Positions 26,313 through 35,407 of a DNA stretch of 64,000 nt are shown one piece after another. The DNA is taken from the NCBI GenBank assembly GCA_021841025.1, contig JAKBWA010000064.1:1-64000 (forward strand), in the 5' to 3' direction. The stretch's first letter is position 1. The number at the start of each line of letters is the position of its first letter. Both the position numbers and the translations under genes were made by a program. The notes below the pieces were generated by a model. It searched no databases, was not told the DNA's origin, and saw only the letters and a program-made list of their open reading frames with translations. The DNA comes from Bacillota bacterium. Its GTDB lineage: Bacteria > Bacillota > Sulfobacillia > Sulfobacillales > Sulfobacillaceae.

Positions 26313-27788
26313 TTAATCATCAATCTGAGCGCGTTGAAGCCTGCCACTGTAATCTACATATATTGCTTTCCATTCAGAAAAGAAGTCTAATGCCGCTGTT
26401 CCTGATTCCCGGTGTCCATTGCCAGTTCCCCGCGTTCCTCCAAAAGGCAGGTGTATTTCGGCTCCAGTGGTGCCAGCGTTAATGTAAATGAGGCCTGTGG
26501 CTAAATCCCGGATAGCTTCAAATGCCTGATTCACATTGCGGGTAAAAAGAGATGAGCTCAAGCCATACGTGACTCGGTTATTGGCCTCGATGGCCTCTTG
26601 CAGAGACTTCACTTTGATCATAGATAACACGGGGCCAAAAATTTCTTCCTGGGCAATACGCATTTCCATCGAAACATCGGTAAACAAGGTAGGCAGAAAA
26701 AAGTTCCCAGCAGCTAAAGCGGGATCCTGAGGAACCGTCCCGCCCATCTCGAGGCGAGCCCCTTCATCCGTGCCAATCTTGATATACTTCTTAACCTTTT
26801 CTACAGCCTGCTTATTTATTAGAGGTCCAACATCGGTCCTTTTATCCAGGCCAGAACCCAGTGTCAATTTTTCCATGCGTTCTTTTAACCGCTCGCGCAA
26901 TGTATCATAGATTCCTTCTTGGACAATCAGGCGTGAACAAGCCGTACATCGCTGCCCTGTGGTGCCAAAGGCACTCCAAATAATGCCGTCGATGGCCAAG
27001 TCTAAATCAGCATCATCCATCACAATAATGGCATTTTTCCCTCCTAGTTCCAAAGATGTGCGCTTGAGTTCTCCACCTGTCACTTTGGCTACGTGACGTC
27101 CGGTTTCGTTGGAGCCAGTAAAGGATATTAACGCCACATCAGGATGACGAATTAACGCTTCTCCAATCTCCGACCCTGAACCAAACACCAAATTCACAAC
27201 ACCACCGGGTACCCCGGCTTCTTCTAAAATTTTCACCAGTTCATACGCCAGTCGCGGGGTTTCCGATGCGGGTTTAAACACTACCGTATTGCCCATGACT
27301 ATGGCAGGGAATATTTTCCAGGTAGGAATGGCCATGGGGAAATTCCAGGGAGTAATAATGCCCGCCACACCTATAGGATCCCGTATCGTCATCGAGAACT
27401 TGTTAGGCAGTTCCGAAGGCGTCGTCTGGCCAAATGAGCGGCGTCCCTCACCCGCCATATAAAAAGCCATATCGATACCTTCTTGGACGTCCCCTTCGGC
27501 TTCCAGCAACACCTTTCCCATTTCCTGTGTCATCATGGCTGCTAATTCGGCCTTGCGTTCCAACAACATTTGTCCCACGCGAAATAACATTTCCCCTCGC
27601 TTGGGCGCTGGAACTAGGCGCCACGATGAAAAGGACGATTTGGCCGCCGCAACAGCCAAGTTCAGATCCTCACGGCTTGACTGAGGAACGTCCCACAGCG
27701 CTTCACCAGTAGCGGGATTGACAATGTTGCGATATTGCCCGTGTAAGGGTTTCGACCACTGGCCGTTAACAAAATTACATAGTCGCAC
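26313..27788 (-). CDS. NAD(P)-dependent aldehyde dehydrogenase (semialdehyde dehydrogenase)
   Basis: Oxidises an aldehyde to the acid. '[17 protein letters not shown]', '[13 protein letters not shown]', '[11 protein letters not shown]', the general base in 'LELGGKNA' (E247) and the catalytic Cys in 'GQRCTAC' (C281) are complete. In context it would act on succinate or glutarate semialdehyde made by the aminotransferase; the tail '[20 protein letters not shown]' also occurs in ALDH7-like enzymes. The tracked ATG (27815) lies upstream of the ribosome binding site. GTG at 27788 has AGAGGAGG seven bases before it, so I start there (491 aa). First gene of the operon. Confidence 0.92.
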   Translation of the reverse strand: MRLCNFVNGQWSKPLHGQYRNIVNPATGEALWDVPQSSREDLNLAVAAAKSSFSSWRLVPAPKRGEMLFRVGQMLLERKAELAAMMTQEMGKVLLEAEGDVQEGIDMAFYMAGEGRRSFGQTTPSELPNKFSMTIRDPIGVAGIITPWNFPMAIPTWKIFPAIVMGNTVVFKPASETPRLAYELVKILEEAGVPGGVVNLVFGSGSEIGEALIRHPDVALISFTGSNETGRHVAKVTGGELKRTSLELGGKNAIIVMDDADLDLAIDGIIWSAFGTTGQRCTACSRLIVQEGIYDTLRERLKERMEKLTLGSGLDKRTDVGPLINKQAVEKVKKYIKIGTDEGARLEMGGTVPQDPALAAGNFFLPTLFTDVSMEMRIAQEEIFGPVLSMIKVKSLQEAIEANNRVTYGLSSSLFTRNVNQAFEAIRDLATGLIYINAGTTGAEIHLPFGGTRGTGNGHRESGTAALDFFSEWKAIYVDYSGRLQRAQIDD

Positions 27789-28001
27789 AATCAAACCTCC
27801 TCTAACATCACGCAATGTTTTGACAATTACGCGGTGAAGGATTCTCTTCCCTCATTTCTCAGTATAGCTGAATCCAAGCCTTTTTGGCTTATTGTGTCCG
27901 TGTTTCAAGCTGCTAGAGTATTGCGCGCATCTTTGTTCCTTGATAAAATTTTACTACACTTTGGTTCATCACCAATCATTACCCGTTTAAGGAGGATGAA
28001 A

Positions 28002-28304
28002 TTGGTCCATCATTTATCGCCAGAACGCGTGGAAAGCATGGCTAGAAATGGCCAAGCTATAATTGTTGATGTGAGGGAGTCCAGTGAATATAAAGCGGGG
28101 CATATTCCCCGTTCACGCCATATCCCATTGGGGCAATTGGTCCATCGCTTACGAGAGGTAAGCAAGGTCCACACTGTCGTTGTTGTGTGCCAGAGCGGAA
28201 ATCGCTCAGCACGCGCATGCGAAATGCTGCAGGAGGCTGGATACAGGAAAGTTTTCAACTTATCCGGCGGTATGAAGAACTGGAAAGGCGCAGTAGAGCG
28301 CTAA
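28002..28304 (+). CDS. single-domain rhodanese-like sulfurtransferase
   Basis: About 100 residues with one rhodanese domain: 'AIIVDVRESSEYKAGHIPRS' and the active-site loop 'VVCQSGNRSARACE' (Cys persulfide site). It probably moves sulfane sulfur in the cytoplasm. The tracked start lies 56 codons upstream in non-rhodanese sequence. AAGGAGG (27989-27995) touches the ATG at 27996 but stands six bases from TTG at 28002, so TTG is the likelier start. Divergent from the aldehyde dehydrogenase gene. Confidence 0.88.
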   Translation: MVHHLSPERVESMARNGQAIIVDVRESSEYKAGHIPRSRHIPLGQLVHRLREVSKVHTVVVVCQSGNRSARACEMLQEAGYRKVFNLSGGMKNWKGAVER

Positions 28305-28395
28305 ACGCTTGCCAACCCGATTGGACTGAATCTCACCGAGTGAGCACAACGGGTTGGCATCTCTTGTTTATTAGTATCATGACAGTCTTTGCCAT

Positions 28396-29394
28396 TTAAG
28401 TCATAAGCAAGAACCGGGCAATATCACTTGGTGAGAGCTTGCCGGAGGCCAGACGCACCACACTTGCGCCCGTGACAAAAAACTCCGTATTAAAAGCAGG
28501 AACTTCCGCTCGTCCGGCATCGTCATAGGGAAAGAACGTCCCCCCGACAGTAATACCGTTATCAAACATTCCGCTACGCATGAACAAAATCTCCGTTTCT
28601 TCTACGGAATAATCCACTTTCACCCCTACGAATCCGCCCACGGGGTAATCACGGGCACCATCTTGATGCATTTTGCGGATAGCCAATTGACGGCTTTGCA
28701 TAAACTGCTCACTGACATCAGTAAATTCCTGATTATACCAGTTCCGGGCAATGCTAAATTTTGTAGAAAAGCCAACGGGCATGCAATGCCAATGATAACC
28801 CAAAGCCATGTTCACGGGCAGCCACCCCCGGGTCATCAGCTTATATGTTTCTTCTCCGCTTAAAGGGCTGACCAAAGGTCGTTTAGGAGGATTTAAACCT
28901 GTAAAACGCACTGCGGTCCCTAAAATGGTAAAGGATACGACTGTTTCTTCTCTGCGGAAACGGTAACGGGCATTGAGAACGGCGTGAGCCCCCACTAATG
29001 AGGCCTCTTGAATAAGACGGCTCAGCGCCTCATCCTTTGCGCGGTAATAAGCCCGGACTAAGTTCGCTGCCTCTAAATTACTGTCGAGAAAGATGTGGCC
29101 CTGGTTGTCAGTCGCCGCATGAAAATAGCACGTTCCCGTCACTTGCGCCAAGGGTTCTATTCGCAATCGTTCCACTAAAATGAAATCAGGAATCGCATAC
29201 GTGCTCATCCACGGCAGTTCTCCCGAAATCGTGCGATTGAGTCGGATTTTAGCTTTGCTGGGCAAATCCCCCGATTCCAGTTGATCTTGATCGGCTTGGG
29301 CATCCTCTAAACTCTCGCTTTCGTAAGTCCTATTGGTAATAGGTGTCGCAGCCGCATCTTGAGGTGGCTTGGATGGCCGTCGAAACAACGGCAT
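28396..29394 (-). CDS. YbjQ-like (heavy-metal-binding/DUF74) repeat protein
   Basis: Two YbjQ-like modules. The first shows 'LVRAYYRAKDEALSRLIQEA' and 'GAHAVLNARYRFRREE' ending in 'ILGTAVRF'; the second is more diverged and ends in 'FFVTGASVVRL'. The N-terminal 50 residues are polar and probably disordered. YbjQ folds form beta-rich oligomers; the function is not known and the metal-binding label is a family name only. ATG at 29394 with GGGAG is preferred over the tracked TTG eight codons earlier. Downstream of a homologous gene on the same strand, 30 bp away. Confidence 0.75.
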   Translation of the reverse strand: MPLFRRPSKPPQDAAATPITNRTYESESLEDAQADQDQLESGDLPSKAKIRLNRTISGELPWMSTYAIPDFILVERLRIEPLAQVTGTCYFHAATDNQGHIFLDSNLEAANLVRAYYRAKDEALSRLIQEASLVGAHAVLNARYRFRREETVVSFTILGTAVRFTGLNPPKRPLVSPLSGEETYKLMTRGWLPVNMALGYHWHCMPVGFSTKFSIARNWYNQEFTDVSEQFMQSRQLAIRKMHQDGARDYPVGGFVGVKVDYSVEETEILFMRSGMFDNGITVGGTFFPYDDAGRAEVPAFNTEFFVTGASVVRLASGKLSPSDIARFLLMT

Positions 29395-29423
29395 GTGGAC
29401 ATCTCCCTTCTTTCCCAATTGTG

Positions 29424-30281
29424 TTAGTCCACAGAACTATCATTCATCGGCAACATTAGTCCAGGAGCTTGCATCTCGACTTCTTTGAATTTCACTACTG
29501 AAGTTCCCACGGCAAAAAATTCAAGAACGTGAGAATCCCAACTGTGGTTACTTTCATTCAAATGGACTCCAACTATGCCTTGAGCCTTGAGTTCGGCTGC
29601 TTCTGTCTGCATTCGTTCCATTGCCCGTTCTCTGGCATCATAAAGGCCTTGGGTATAAGGCAATAATTCCCTGTTCTGGCCCAGTTGCCGAATAGCCGCT
29701 AAGGTCCCTTGATGTGCTACATGATAAACGCAAGACCCCATCACCAGACTTACTGGACGGTATCCTGCCTGCATCAACAAATAAAAATCCTGACCTGATA
29801 AGTCGGAAGTGAAGGGTTTATCTTTGATGGTACGGTGACTGGTGCCATCCTTGGCCTTAACGGCTGTTCCAACCGCCACAAACTCGGCAATATGCTGACC
29901 CCATTCACGGTGACTGACTTGCAGCCGCACTCCTATTATCCCGTCGGCTTTCAGTGCATCCGCCTCCTCTTCCATTCTCGTCATGGCCAATTCGCGGGCG
30001 TTATACATAGCCTGGGACAGAACAGTCATTTCCTGATTCTTTGTCCAGTTGGCCTGTTGATATCCGATATGATAAATTGACGACCCCATCACCATGCCCA
30101 ACGGCGTGAATCCCGCTTCTTCCACCAAAATAAATTCATTCACAGATAAGTCACTGGTAAAAACAAAATTTTCCGATTCCTGGTGAAGACGTGATAGTGC
30201 ATCTTGCGGCAAGTCCGAGTATTCTGCCATATGTTTTTTATCCGACCTGCTATAGTGATATCCAGGTCTTCCTCCCTTCAC
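29424..30281 (-). CDS. two-module YbjQ-like (DUF74) protein
   Basis: Two clear repeats: 'FTSDLSVNEFILVEEAGFTP' through 'RELAMTRMEEEADALKADG' to 'AVGTAV' (about 40-140), and 'FTSDLSGQDFYLLMQAGYRP' through 'RERAMERMQTEAAELKAQG' to 'AVGTSVV' (about 155-270). These are YbjQ-family blocks. The tracked GTG start is followed, not preceded, by the G-rich AGGGAGG; ATG at 30230 is an alternative with a weak site, so the N-terminus is uncertain. It is paired with the next gene as a likely duplication and stands opposite hemQ. Confidence 0.75.
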   Translation of the reverse strand: MKGGRPGYHYSRSDKKHMAEYSDLPQDALSRLHQESENFVFTSDLSVNEFILVEEAGFTPLGMVMGSSIYHIGYQQANWTKNQEMTVLSQAMYNARELAMTRMEEEADALKADGIIGVRLQVSHREWGQHIAEFVAVGTAVKAKDGTSHRTIKDKPFTSDLSGQDFYLLMQAGYRPVSLVMGSCVYHVAHQGTLAAIRQLGQNRELLPYTQGLYDARERAMERMQTEAAELKAQGIVGVHLNESNHSWDSHVLEFFAVGTSVVKFKEVEMQAPGLMLPMNDSSVD

Positions 30282-30335
30282 ATTTTATAAATCTCAGTAT
30301 AACAAATCGGCCAGCCTAAAGCCCAACCAGAGCTA

Positions 30336-30344
30336 TGATATACT
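30336..30344 (+). promoter_or_regulatory. extended -10 promoter element for hemQ
   Basis: TGATATACT (TGn plus TATACT) lies about 40 bases upstream of the hemQ GTG start. No good -35 was seen, as is common with extended -10 promoters. Confidence 0.4.
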
Positions 30345-30382
30345 GAATTCGACACTACATTAAGCGGAGGGAACAAAGCATC

Positions 30383-31126
30383 GTGGCAGATCCCATCGAA
30401 ACCCTAGAGGGCTGGTATGCTTTTCATGACTTTCGACAGATAGACTGGACATCATGGAACGTTTCATCGGCCAGTGAAAGAAAAGAAGCAAGGAATTCTC
30501 TGGCCATGATTACTTCCGGGTGGAACCAAGCTGAAGAAGCAGGATCGGGCAGCACCGGCATATATCAGATCATTGGTCACAAAGCCGACTTGCTCTTTAT
30601 CAATTTGCGTGCGACTCCCGAAGAATTAATGGCAGCAGAAATGGATATAAACAAATCCCAGGCGAACCGCTTTCTGCGTCAATCTTATTCATATTTTTCT
30701 GTCGTAGAATTAAGCAAATACCTCGTGAAAGACCAAGTTGATCCTCTCGCGCTGCCGGGAACCAAAGAACGACTGTATCCTCGATTACCCCAGACACAAT
30801 TTGTCTGTTTCTATCCGATGACGAAGCGGCGCCAGGGTACAGACAATTGGTATATGCAATCGGCTGAACAACGACGGGAAATCATGAAAGGCCACGGCAT
30901 CTTAGGTCACAAGTATCGGGAACGGGTTACCCAGATCATTACCGGTTCCCAAGGTCTCGACGACTGGGAATGGGGTGTGACCTTGTATGCCGACGATATG
31001 GTCGATTTTAAGAAGCTAATTTATGAAATGCGATTCGATGAAGCCAGCGCCAGATTTGCTGACTTCGGGCCTTTTTTGGTGGGAAAACGGCTATCTCAAG
31101 AAGATCTCGTTACTCTGTTGAATTGA
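30383..31126 (+). CDS. hemQ: coproheme decarboxylase (HemQ/ChdC)
   Basis: Last enzyme of the coproporphyrin-dependent haem pathway of monoderm bacteria; it decarboxylates two propionates of coproheme to give haem b. It belongs to the chlorite-dismutase fold: 'ETLEGWYAFHDFR', 'YPMTKRRQGTDNWYM' (region of the catalytic Tyr), 'GHGILGHKY' (haem-ligand His region), 'GSQGLDDWEWGVTLYADD' and 'MRFDEASARFADFGPFLVG' are diagnostic. 247 aa is normal. The start is GTG with GGAGGG 11 bases upstream. It supports placement of the organism in the Gram-positive lineage. Confidence 0.96.
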   Translation: MADPIETLEGWYAFHDFRQIDWTSWNVSSASERKEARNSLAMITSGWNQAEEAGSGSTGIYQIIGHKADLLFINLRATPEELMAAEMDINKSQANRFLRQSYSYFSVVELSKYLVKDQVDPLALPGTKERLYPRLPQTQFVCFYPMTKRRQGTDNWYMQSAEQRREIMKGHGILGHKYRERVTQIITGSQGLDDWEWGVTLYADDMVDFKKLIYEMRFDEASARFADFGPFLVGKRLSQEDLVTLLN

Positions 31127-31191
31127 CTCCACGTCGCGTTATCTTAAAACCCCTGACCGCCATGTCCGCATGATGGCGTGAATCCGCAACC

Positions 31192-31246
31192 GGAGTCCGA
31201 TGGTCTTCGCGTTCTAAGACTCCCCCGCACGGGTGGAGTCTTTTCA
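31192..31246 (+). terminator. terminator with a possible competing antiterminator
   Basis: AAGACTCC(31216-31223)..GGAGTCTT(31235-31242) followed by TTTT forms an intrinsic terminator after hemQ. An upstream GGAGTC (31192-31197) could instead pair with the same GACTCC arm, giving a mutually exclusive fold typical of attenuators. Confidence 0.65.
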
Positions 31247-31315
31247 TCGTTGATAGAAACTTCGGTCCAAGAACATTCCTCTTGAAAAACGCGCATCCCA
31301 TTCAATTCTCAAAAT

Positions 31316-31346
31316 AGTTGAGCACATCACATAACCTGTGCTAGCA
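31316..31346 (+). promoter_or_regulatory. possible promoter of thrC-thrB
   Basis: TTGAGC and TAGCAT are separated by 18 bases immediately before the tracked ATG at 31346, which makes that ATG an unlikely start. Transcription would begin shortly before the AGGAG site of thrC. Confidence 0.4.
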
Positions 31347-31378
31347 TGTTAACAACCTTTCGCAGGAGTGTGTCCAAT

Positions 31379-32404
31379 ATGCATATGGGATTAATAAACC
31401 GCTATCATCAGTGGTTGGGTTTACCAGAGTTGGAACCCGTGACTCTGGGTGAAGGGAATACACCAATGGTCCACTGGGCTACTTGGGAGTCCCACCGTAT
31501 ATGGCTTAAATTGGAGGGTTGTAATCCCACAGGTTCTTTCAAAGACCGTGGAATGACGGTTGCAGTCAGCCAGGCACGGTGCCAAGGAGCTGAGGCCGTT
31601 ATTTGTGCTTCCACCGGCAATACTGCCGCCTCGGCCGCAGCGTATGCAGGACGGGCCGGACTTAAGGCATTTGTGGTTATCCCCAATAATCAAGTGGCTT
31701 TGGGTAAAATGATACAAGCCAGCGCCTATGGCGCAACGATTCTGGCTATCGAAGGGAACTTCGATCAGGCATTGCAGGCTGTCCGAGATGTCGCTGAGCA
31801 AGAATCTTGGATAGCTCTAGTCAATTCCGTCAATCCCTGGCGGTTACGAGGACAAGAAACCGGCGCCTATGAAATTCTCGACGGCTTAGGACATGCTCCC
31901 TCGGCGTTGGTATTGCCCGTAGGCAATGCCGGCAACATTTCCGCCTATTTCCACGGCTTCCGCAGACGCAACGAAGGAATTCCACAACTGTTTGGAATTC
32001 AGGCCCAAGGCGCAGACCCGTTGGTGCAAGAACACGAATTGGATGAGGTGAAGACAGTGGCTTCAGCGATCCGTATCGGCCGACCTGCTAGCGCTCATTT
32101 GGCCAAAGAGGCCGTTAAAGAATCGCGCGGCCAATTTCGTTCTGTTTCGGACTCTCAAATATTGCGTGCCCAGGAAGAATTGGCGCATGGAGGGATTTTT
32201 GTGGAGCCGGCATCTGCTGCGGCATATGCGGGCTTAAAAGTGTTGTACCAAAAACGTCTTCTCCCTCAAGGCGATGTCGTTGCAATTCTCACAGGAAACG
32301 GACTTAAAGATACCCAGACACCCGCAATGTGGGCCAGCGTAGAGCCTCAAATTGTGAAAAGCCAATATTTGACGGAATCGATAGGGCAATTCATGAATCC
32401 ATAG
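31379..32404 (+). CDS. thrC: threonine synthase
   Basis: PLP beta-family enzyme that turns O-phosphohomoserine into threonine. 'LGEGNTPMVHW', the PLP lysine in 'NPTGSFKDRGM' (K55), 'ASTGNTAASAAAYAGRAGL', 'LPVGNAGNISAYFHGF' and 'VEPASAAAYAGLK' are all present. ATG at 31379, ten bases after GGAG, is used rather than the tracked ATG inside the promoter region, giving 341 aa. thrB follows 18 bp downstream, so the two form an operon. No homoserine dehydrogenase gene is in the window. Confidence 0.95.
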   Translation: MHMGLINRYHQWLGLPELEPVTLGEGNTPMVHWATWESHRIWLKLEGCNPTGSFKDRGMTVAVSQARCQGAEAVICASTGNTAASAAAYAGRAGLKAFVVIPNNQVALGKMIQASAYGATILAIEGNFDQALQAVRDVAEQESWIALVNSVNPWRLRGQETGAYEILDGLGHAPSALVLPVGNAGNISAYFHGFRRRNEGIPQLFGIQAQGADPLVQEHELDEVKTVASAIRIGRPASAHLAKEAVKESRGQFRSVSDSQILRAQEELAHGGIFVEPASAAAYAGLKVLYQKRLLPQGDVVAILTGNGLKDTQTPAMWASVEPQIVKSQYLTESIGQFMNP

Positions 32405-32422
32405 AAAGATGGTACAGAACGC

Positions 32423-33361
32423 GTGTTAGAAATTCGAGTTCCAGCCACTAGCGCCAATCTTGGTTCCGGGCTTGATAGCTTAGGGTTGGCTTTGTCACTC
32501 TATTTAAAACTGACCTATACTTCTCAACCCGCCTTGGTCATTGAGCCTCGAGGAGATGGCGCGGAGGAATTGCCGCGCACCAAAGACAATTTAATCTGGA
32601 AGACAGCGGATCGCTTTTACCGGGAAATGACGGGCAAAACAATTCCTGCTGGATACCTCTCGGTTTCCAGTCACATTCCTCTCAGTCGAGGATTAGGCTC
32701 GAGCGCGGCCGCGGTCGTGGCTGGTTTGCTATTGGCTAATCAGTTAATCCCCAGACCGCTTACCCGAGAACAACTTCTACATACGGCGACCGCTATCGAA
32801 GGCCACCCCGATAATGTTGCCGCCGCTCTTTTTGGGGGGTTTGTTCTCGTGTATCAGGACTATAAGCATGTGATTCGGGTTCAGCATTACCCCCCTCCAG
32901 ATTTGGAATGCCTCTTGGCCATTCCTCCCTATCCCGTTCCCACTAAAGATTCGCGAGCCATTCTTCCCTTGCAGGTCTCTCGTGATGACGCGATCTTCAA
33001 TGCTCAGCGCGTAGCTTTATGGATTCATGCGTTATCGCAACATGACTGGAGTGTTTTGCGAGATGCTGCTGATGACCGTTTGCATCAATCCTATCGTACA
33101 TCTCTGGTCGAAGGGCTCAACGATTTGATTTACGCAAGTTATGAAGCTGGTGCCTTGGCTGCAACACTTTCCGGGTCCGGCCCCACCGTGCTGGCTTTGT
33201 CCGATAAAGACCACGTGGAGGCCATTCTTCGGCGCTGGGCCAGTCTGGCTCAGAGTTATGACTGGCCTCTTACCGTTCGCCATGTTCGTCCTCTCGGCAT
33301 AGGAGCAGAAGTCAAGCAGATTTATTCCGTTAATCAAGAAGCTGTTGCAAGCGACGACTAA
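32423..33361 (+). CDS. thrB: homoserine kinase
   Basis: GHMP-family kinase that phosphorylates homoserine, feeding threonine synthase. The N-terminal 'VPATSANLGSGLDSLGLAL', the ATP loop 'PLSRGLGSSAAAVVAG', 'IEGHPDNVAAALFGGFVL' and the C-terminal 'LSGSGPTVLAL' are diagnostic. 312 aa. The start is GTG with only a weak site, in keeping with coupling to thrC. Its 3' end overlaps the convergent glycosyltransferase gene by 32 bp. Confidence 0.95.
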   Translation: MLEIRVPATSANLGSGLDSLGLALSLYLKLTYTSQPALVIEPRGDGAEELPRTKDNLIWKTADRFYREMTGKTIPAGYLSVSSHIPLSRGLGSSAAAVVAGLLLANQLIPRPLTREQLLHTATAIEGHPDNVAAALFGGFVLVYQDYKHVIRVQHYPPPDLECLLAIPPYPVPTKDSRAILPLQVSRDDAIFNAQRVALWIHALSQHDWSVLRDAADDRLHQSYRTSLVEGLNDLIYASYEAGALAATLSGSGPTVLALSDKDHVEAILRRWASLAQSYDWPLTVRHVRPLGIGAEVKQIYSVNQEAVASDD

Positions 33362-34352
33362 CCGGAGTGCCGTTTTCCTCGACAGCTTCGAATCCACTCA
33401 GAGCTCTTTGGAGATATCGATGAGAACTTTGAAGGGCTTTCAGTTCCAGGAGCCATTCGTCAGGAGTTCGCGCACAGCTGACACCTTCTTGAATTTTTGG
33501 AGGCAGTGTCTTATAGGCCATAGGCCCCGTGATCACAGGACGGCCGTGTCCTAACGCCTCCAAAATCTTGTTTTGCGTACCGCTTCCCAATTCGACAGGA
33601 CTAATACTAATCCCCGCCCGAAGATATAAGGGCCGTAAATCCCTTGCGAATCCATGGGCTATCACCCCATCTTGGCGAACAGATTGGGTGCCGGATCCGA
33701 CTACATGCAGCAGATAACCCTCATCGTGCAAAAGTGGCCAAACCGTCTGTAAAAACGCCTTCAGGCCCATCCGGTTTGGCAAGTAACCTAAATTGGACAC
33801 GAATAACAATTCGCGCGGATTGCCAGGTGGCAACCATGACTTCTCATGAACGGCATTGCTCACCAATTTTGCTTCAATTCCCCGGTCGGCGAACCATTGC
33901 TGGTCCTGCCATCCACTAACCCACGTTTCCGTAAACCGTCTCGACCAGTAAATTTCCGTATCTTCAATGTTCCACAAAATCATCCGCCGAAATACACCCG
34001 TATGAAATTTTTTGAGACGATCACGAAACAGTCCCAAACTATCCGTCAAGTCCAGGATATGCACCGATCCGGGGCACATGATGGCATAAGGGGCCATTCG
34101 CAGCTGAAACGCGATGACGATGTCGTAAAACCCAGATGGAGAACCAACATGAGAATATGAATGACGAATCATGTAGGGAGAGCGAGAATGAATCAGTTGG
34201 GTAGCTCGCGCCAACGGATTATTACTCTTTTGAGGATGCCAAACTTCAACTACACCGTGAGCTTGGCATCCTCGCAGCAAATTCTCCAGGCGCAAGCGTT
34301 CACCTTGCATTGGGCCTGCGGCCGTAATCCCTGAAACCAGTAAAATCTTCAC
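33330..34352 (-). CDS. glycosyltransferase, GT4/GT1-like
   Basis: A GT-B type protein of 340 residues. The C-terminal nucleotide-sugar half is clear: 'LLFVSNLGYLPNRMGLKAFL', 'HVVGSGTQSV', 'SPVELGSGTQNKILEALGHG' and 'RPVITGPMAY'. The acceptor is probably a surface polysaccharide; donor and acceptor are unknown. Its GTG start overlaps the stop of the upstream glycosyltransferase as GTGA, so translation is coupled and the two enzymes likely act in the same pathway. Confidence 0.82.
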   Translation of the reverse strand: MKILLVSGITAAGPMQGERLRLENLLRGCQAHGVVEVWHPQKSNNPLARATQLIHSRSPYMIRHSYSHVGSPSGFYDIVIAFQLRMAPYAIMCPGSVHILDLTDSLGLFRDRLKKFHTGVFRRMILWNIEDTEIYWSRRFTETWVSGWQDQQWFADRGIEAKLVSNAVHEKSWLPPGNPRELLFVSNLGYLPNRMGLKAFLQTVWPLLHDEGYLLHVVGSGTQSVRQDGVIAHGFARDLRPLYLRAGISISPVELGSGTQNKILEALGHGRPVITGPMAYKTLPPKIQEGVSCARTPDEWLLELKALQSSHRYLQRALSGFEAVEENGTPVSRRLQQLLD

Positions 34353-35407
34353 GATCGGGCCGCCAAAGCCAACATTTCTACAGTCTGCCTTAGCTGCACC
34401 TCCAGATCATAACGAGTCTTTATGAGTTCGTAGGATGAGCGCGCTAAAGAGTCGTAATGTTCAAAAGCAAATTCCACTGCTTGCACCAAACCTCGGGCAT
34501 CCCCTAAGGGGCACAATAGACGCGAGTCCACTTGGCTCAATATTTCCGGCAAAGCTCCTACGGGAGTTGCCACCACCGGAATCCCACAAGCCATTGCATC
34601 CAAAACCGTATAGGGAAGCCCTTCTTTATATGACGGTTGAACAATAATATCAACCTGTTGGAAAAATTGTTCACTATTATCCATCCAGCCTAGCCAATGG
34701 GCGTTCGTCAATTCTGCCCGGTGCTCATTAAGCTTAGAGGGCAAAACGCCGTCCCCGGCTAACAGCCAACGCCATTGAGAACTCATCGCCGCCGCTTCAA
34801 TAATGACATCCAATCCCTTTTCCCTTGAGAAGCGGCCAATAAAACCAACATTGCGGCGTAATCCAAGGCAACGCACCCCCTTTTTCCGAACAGGTACCCC
34901 GTTGGGAATTTTGCGGACAATTGCTTGAGTCCCTGCCTTTTTAGCAAATTCAAGATCTACATCACTTAGTGTGATAATGCCTTGACTGTGTCTTGCACCC
35001 CAGGCTTCGAGAAACTGAAACAGTCTCCGGGTCAAAAGGGGCCGAGTGGGGTCAACAAAAACAAAACCATGAGCCGTATAGACAACAGGAATCTTCTCCC
35101 GCCATCCTATCAACCGACATAAAATCCCTGCCTTGGAACTGTGTGCATGAACCACGTTCGGGGAGAGCTTCAGTATCAGTGCCCGCAGAGCAGAAAAAGC
35201 CATGGTATCCTGAAACGAAATTTCCCTCTTAAGCTGGGAAAGATAATAAACCTCGGCTTTGTCACTCACCGCTTGAGACAACCACTTGCCCCCGCCATGT
35301 ATAATGGCCACTTCATGGCCTTGCGCAATGAGATATGTAACCAACTCTGCAACATGACGCTGAGCACCGCCTGGCTCTCCTCCGGTAATCACTTCGACGA
35401 TACGCAC
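34349..35407 (-). CDS. GT4-family glycosyltransferase
   Basis: 'VEVITGGEPGGAQRHVAEL' is the glycine-rich acceptor-side start. 'VVHAHSSKAGILCRL', 'GFIGRFSREKGLDVIIEA', 'AGDGVLPSKL', 'PSYKEGLPYTVLDAMACGIP' and 'VVATPVGALPEIL' are GT4 blocks seen in WcaL/EpsD-like enzymes. The tracked ORF begins 52 codons upstream without a ribosome binding site. GTG at 35407, nine bases after AGG within GGGTAGGAAA, gives a normal 352-aa protein, but a longer form cannot be ruled out. Coupled to the next glycosyltransferase and divergent from gltB. Confidence 0.85.
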   Translation of the reverse strand: MRIVEVITGGEPGGAQRHVAELVTYLIAQGHEVAIIHGGGKWLSQAVSDKAEVYYLSQLKREISFQDTMAFSALRALILKLSPNVVHAHSSKAGILCRLIGWREKIPVVYTAHGFVFVDPTRPLLTRRLFQFLEAWGARHSQGIITLSDVDLEFAKKAGTQAIVRKIPNGVPVRKKGVRCLGLRRNVGFIGRFSREKGLDVIIEAAAMSSQWRWLLAGDGVLPSKLNEHRAELTNAHWLGWMDNSEQFFQQVDIIVQPSYKEGLPYTVLDAMACGIPVVATPVGALPEILSQVDSRLLCPLGDARGLVQAVEFAFEHYDSLARSSYELIKTRYDLEVQLRQTVEMLALAARS

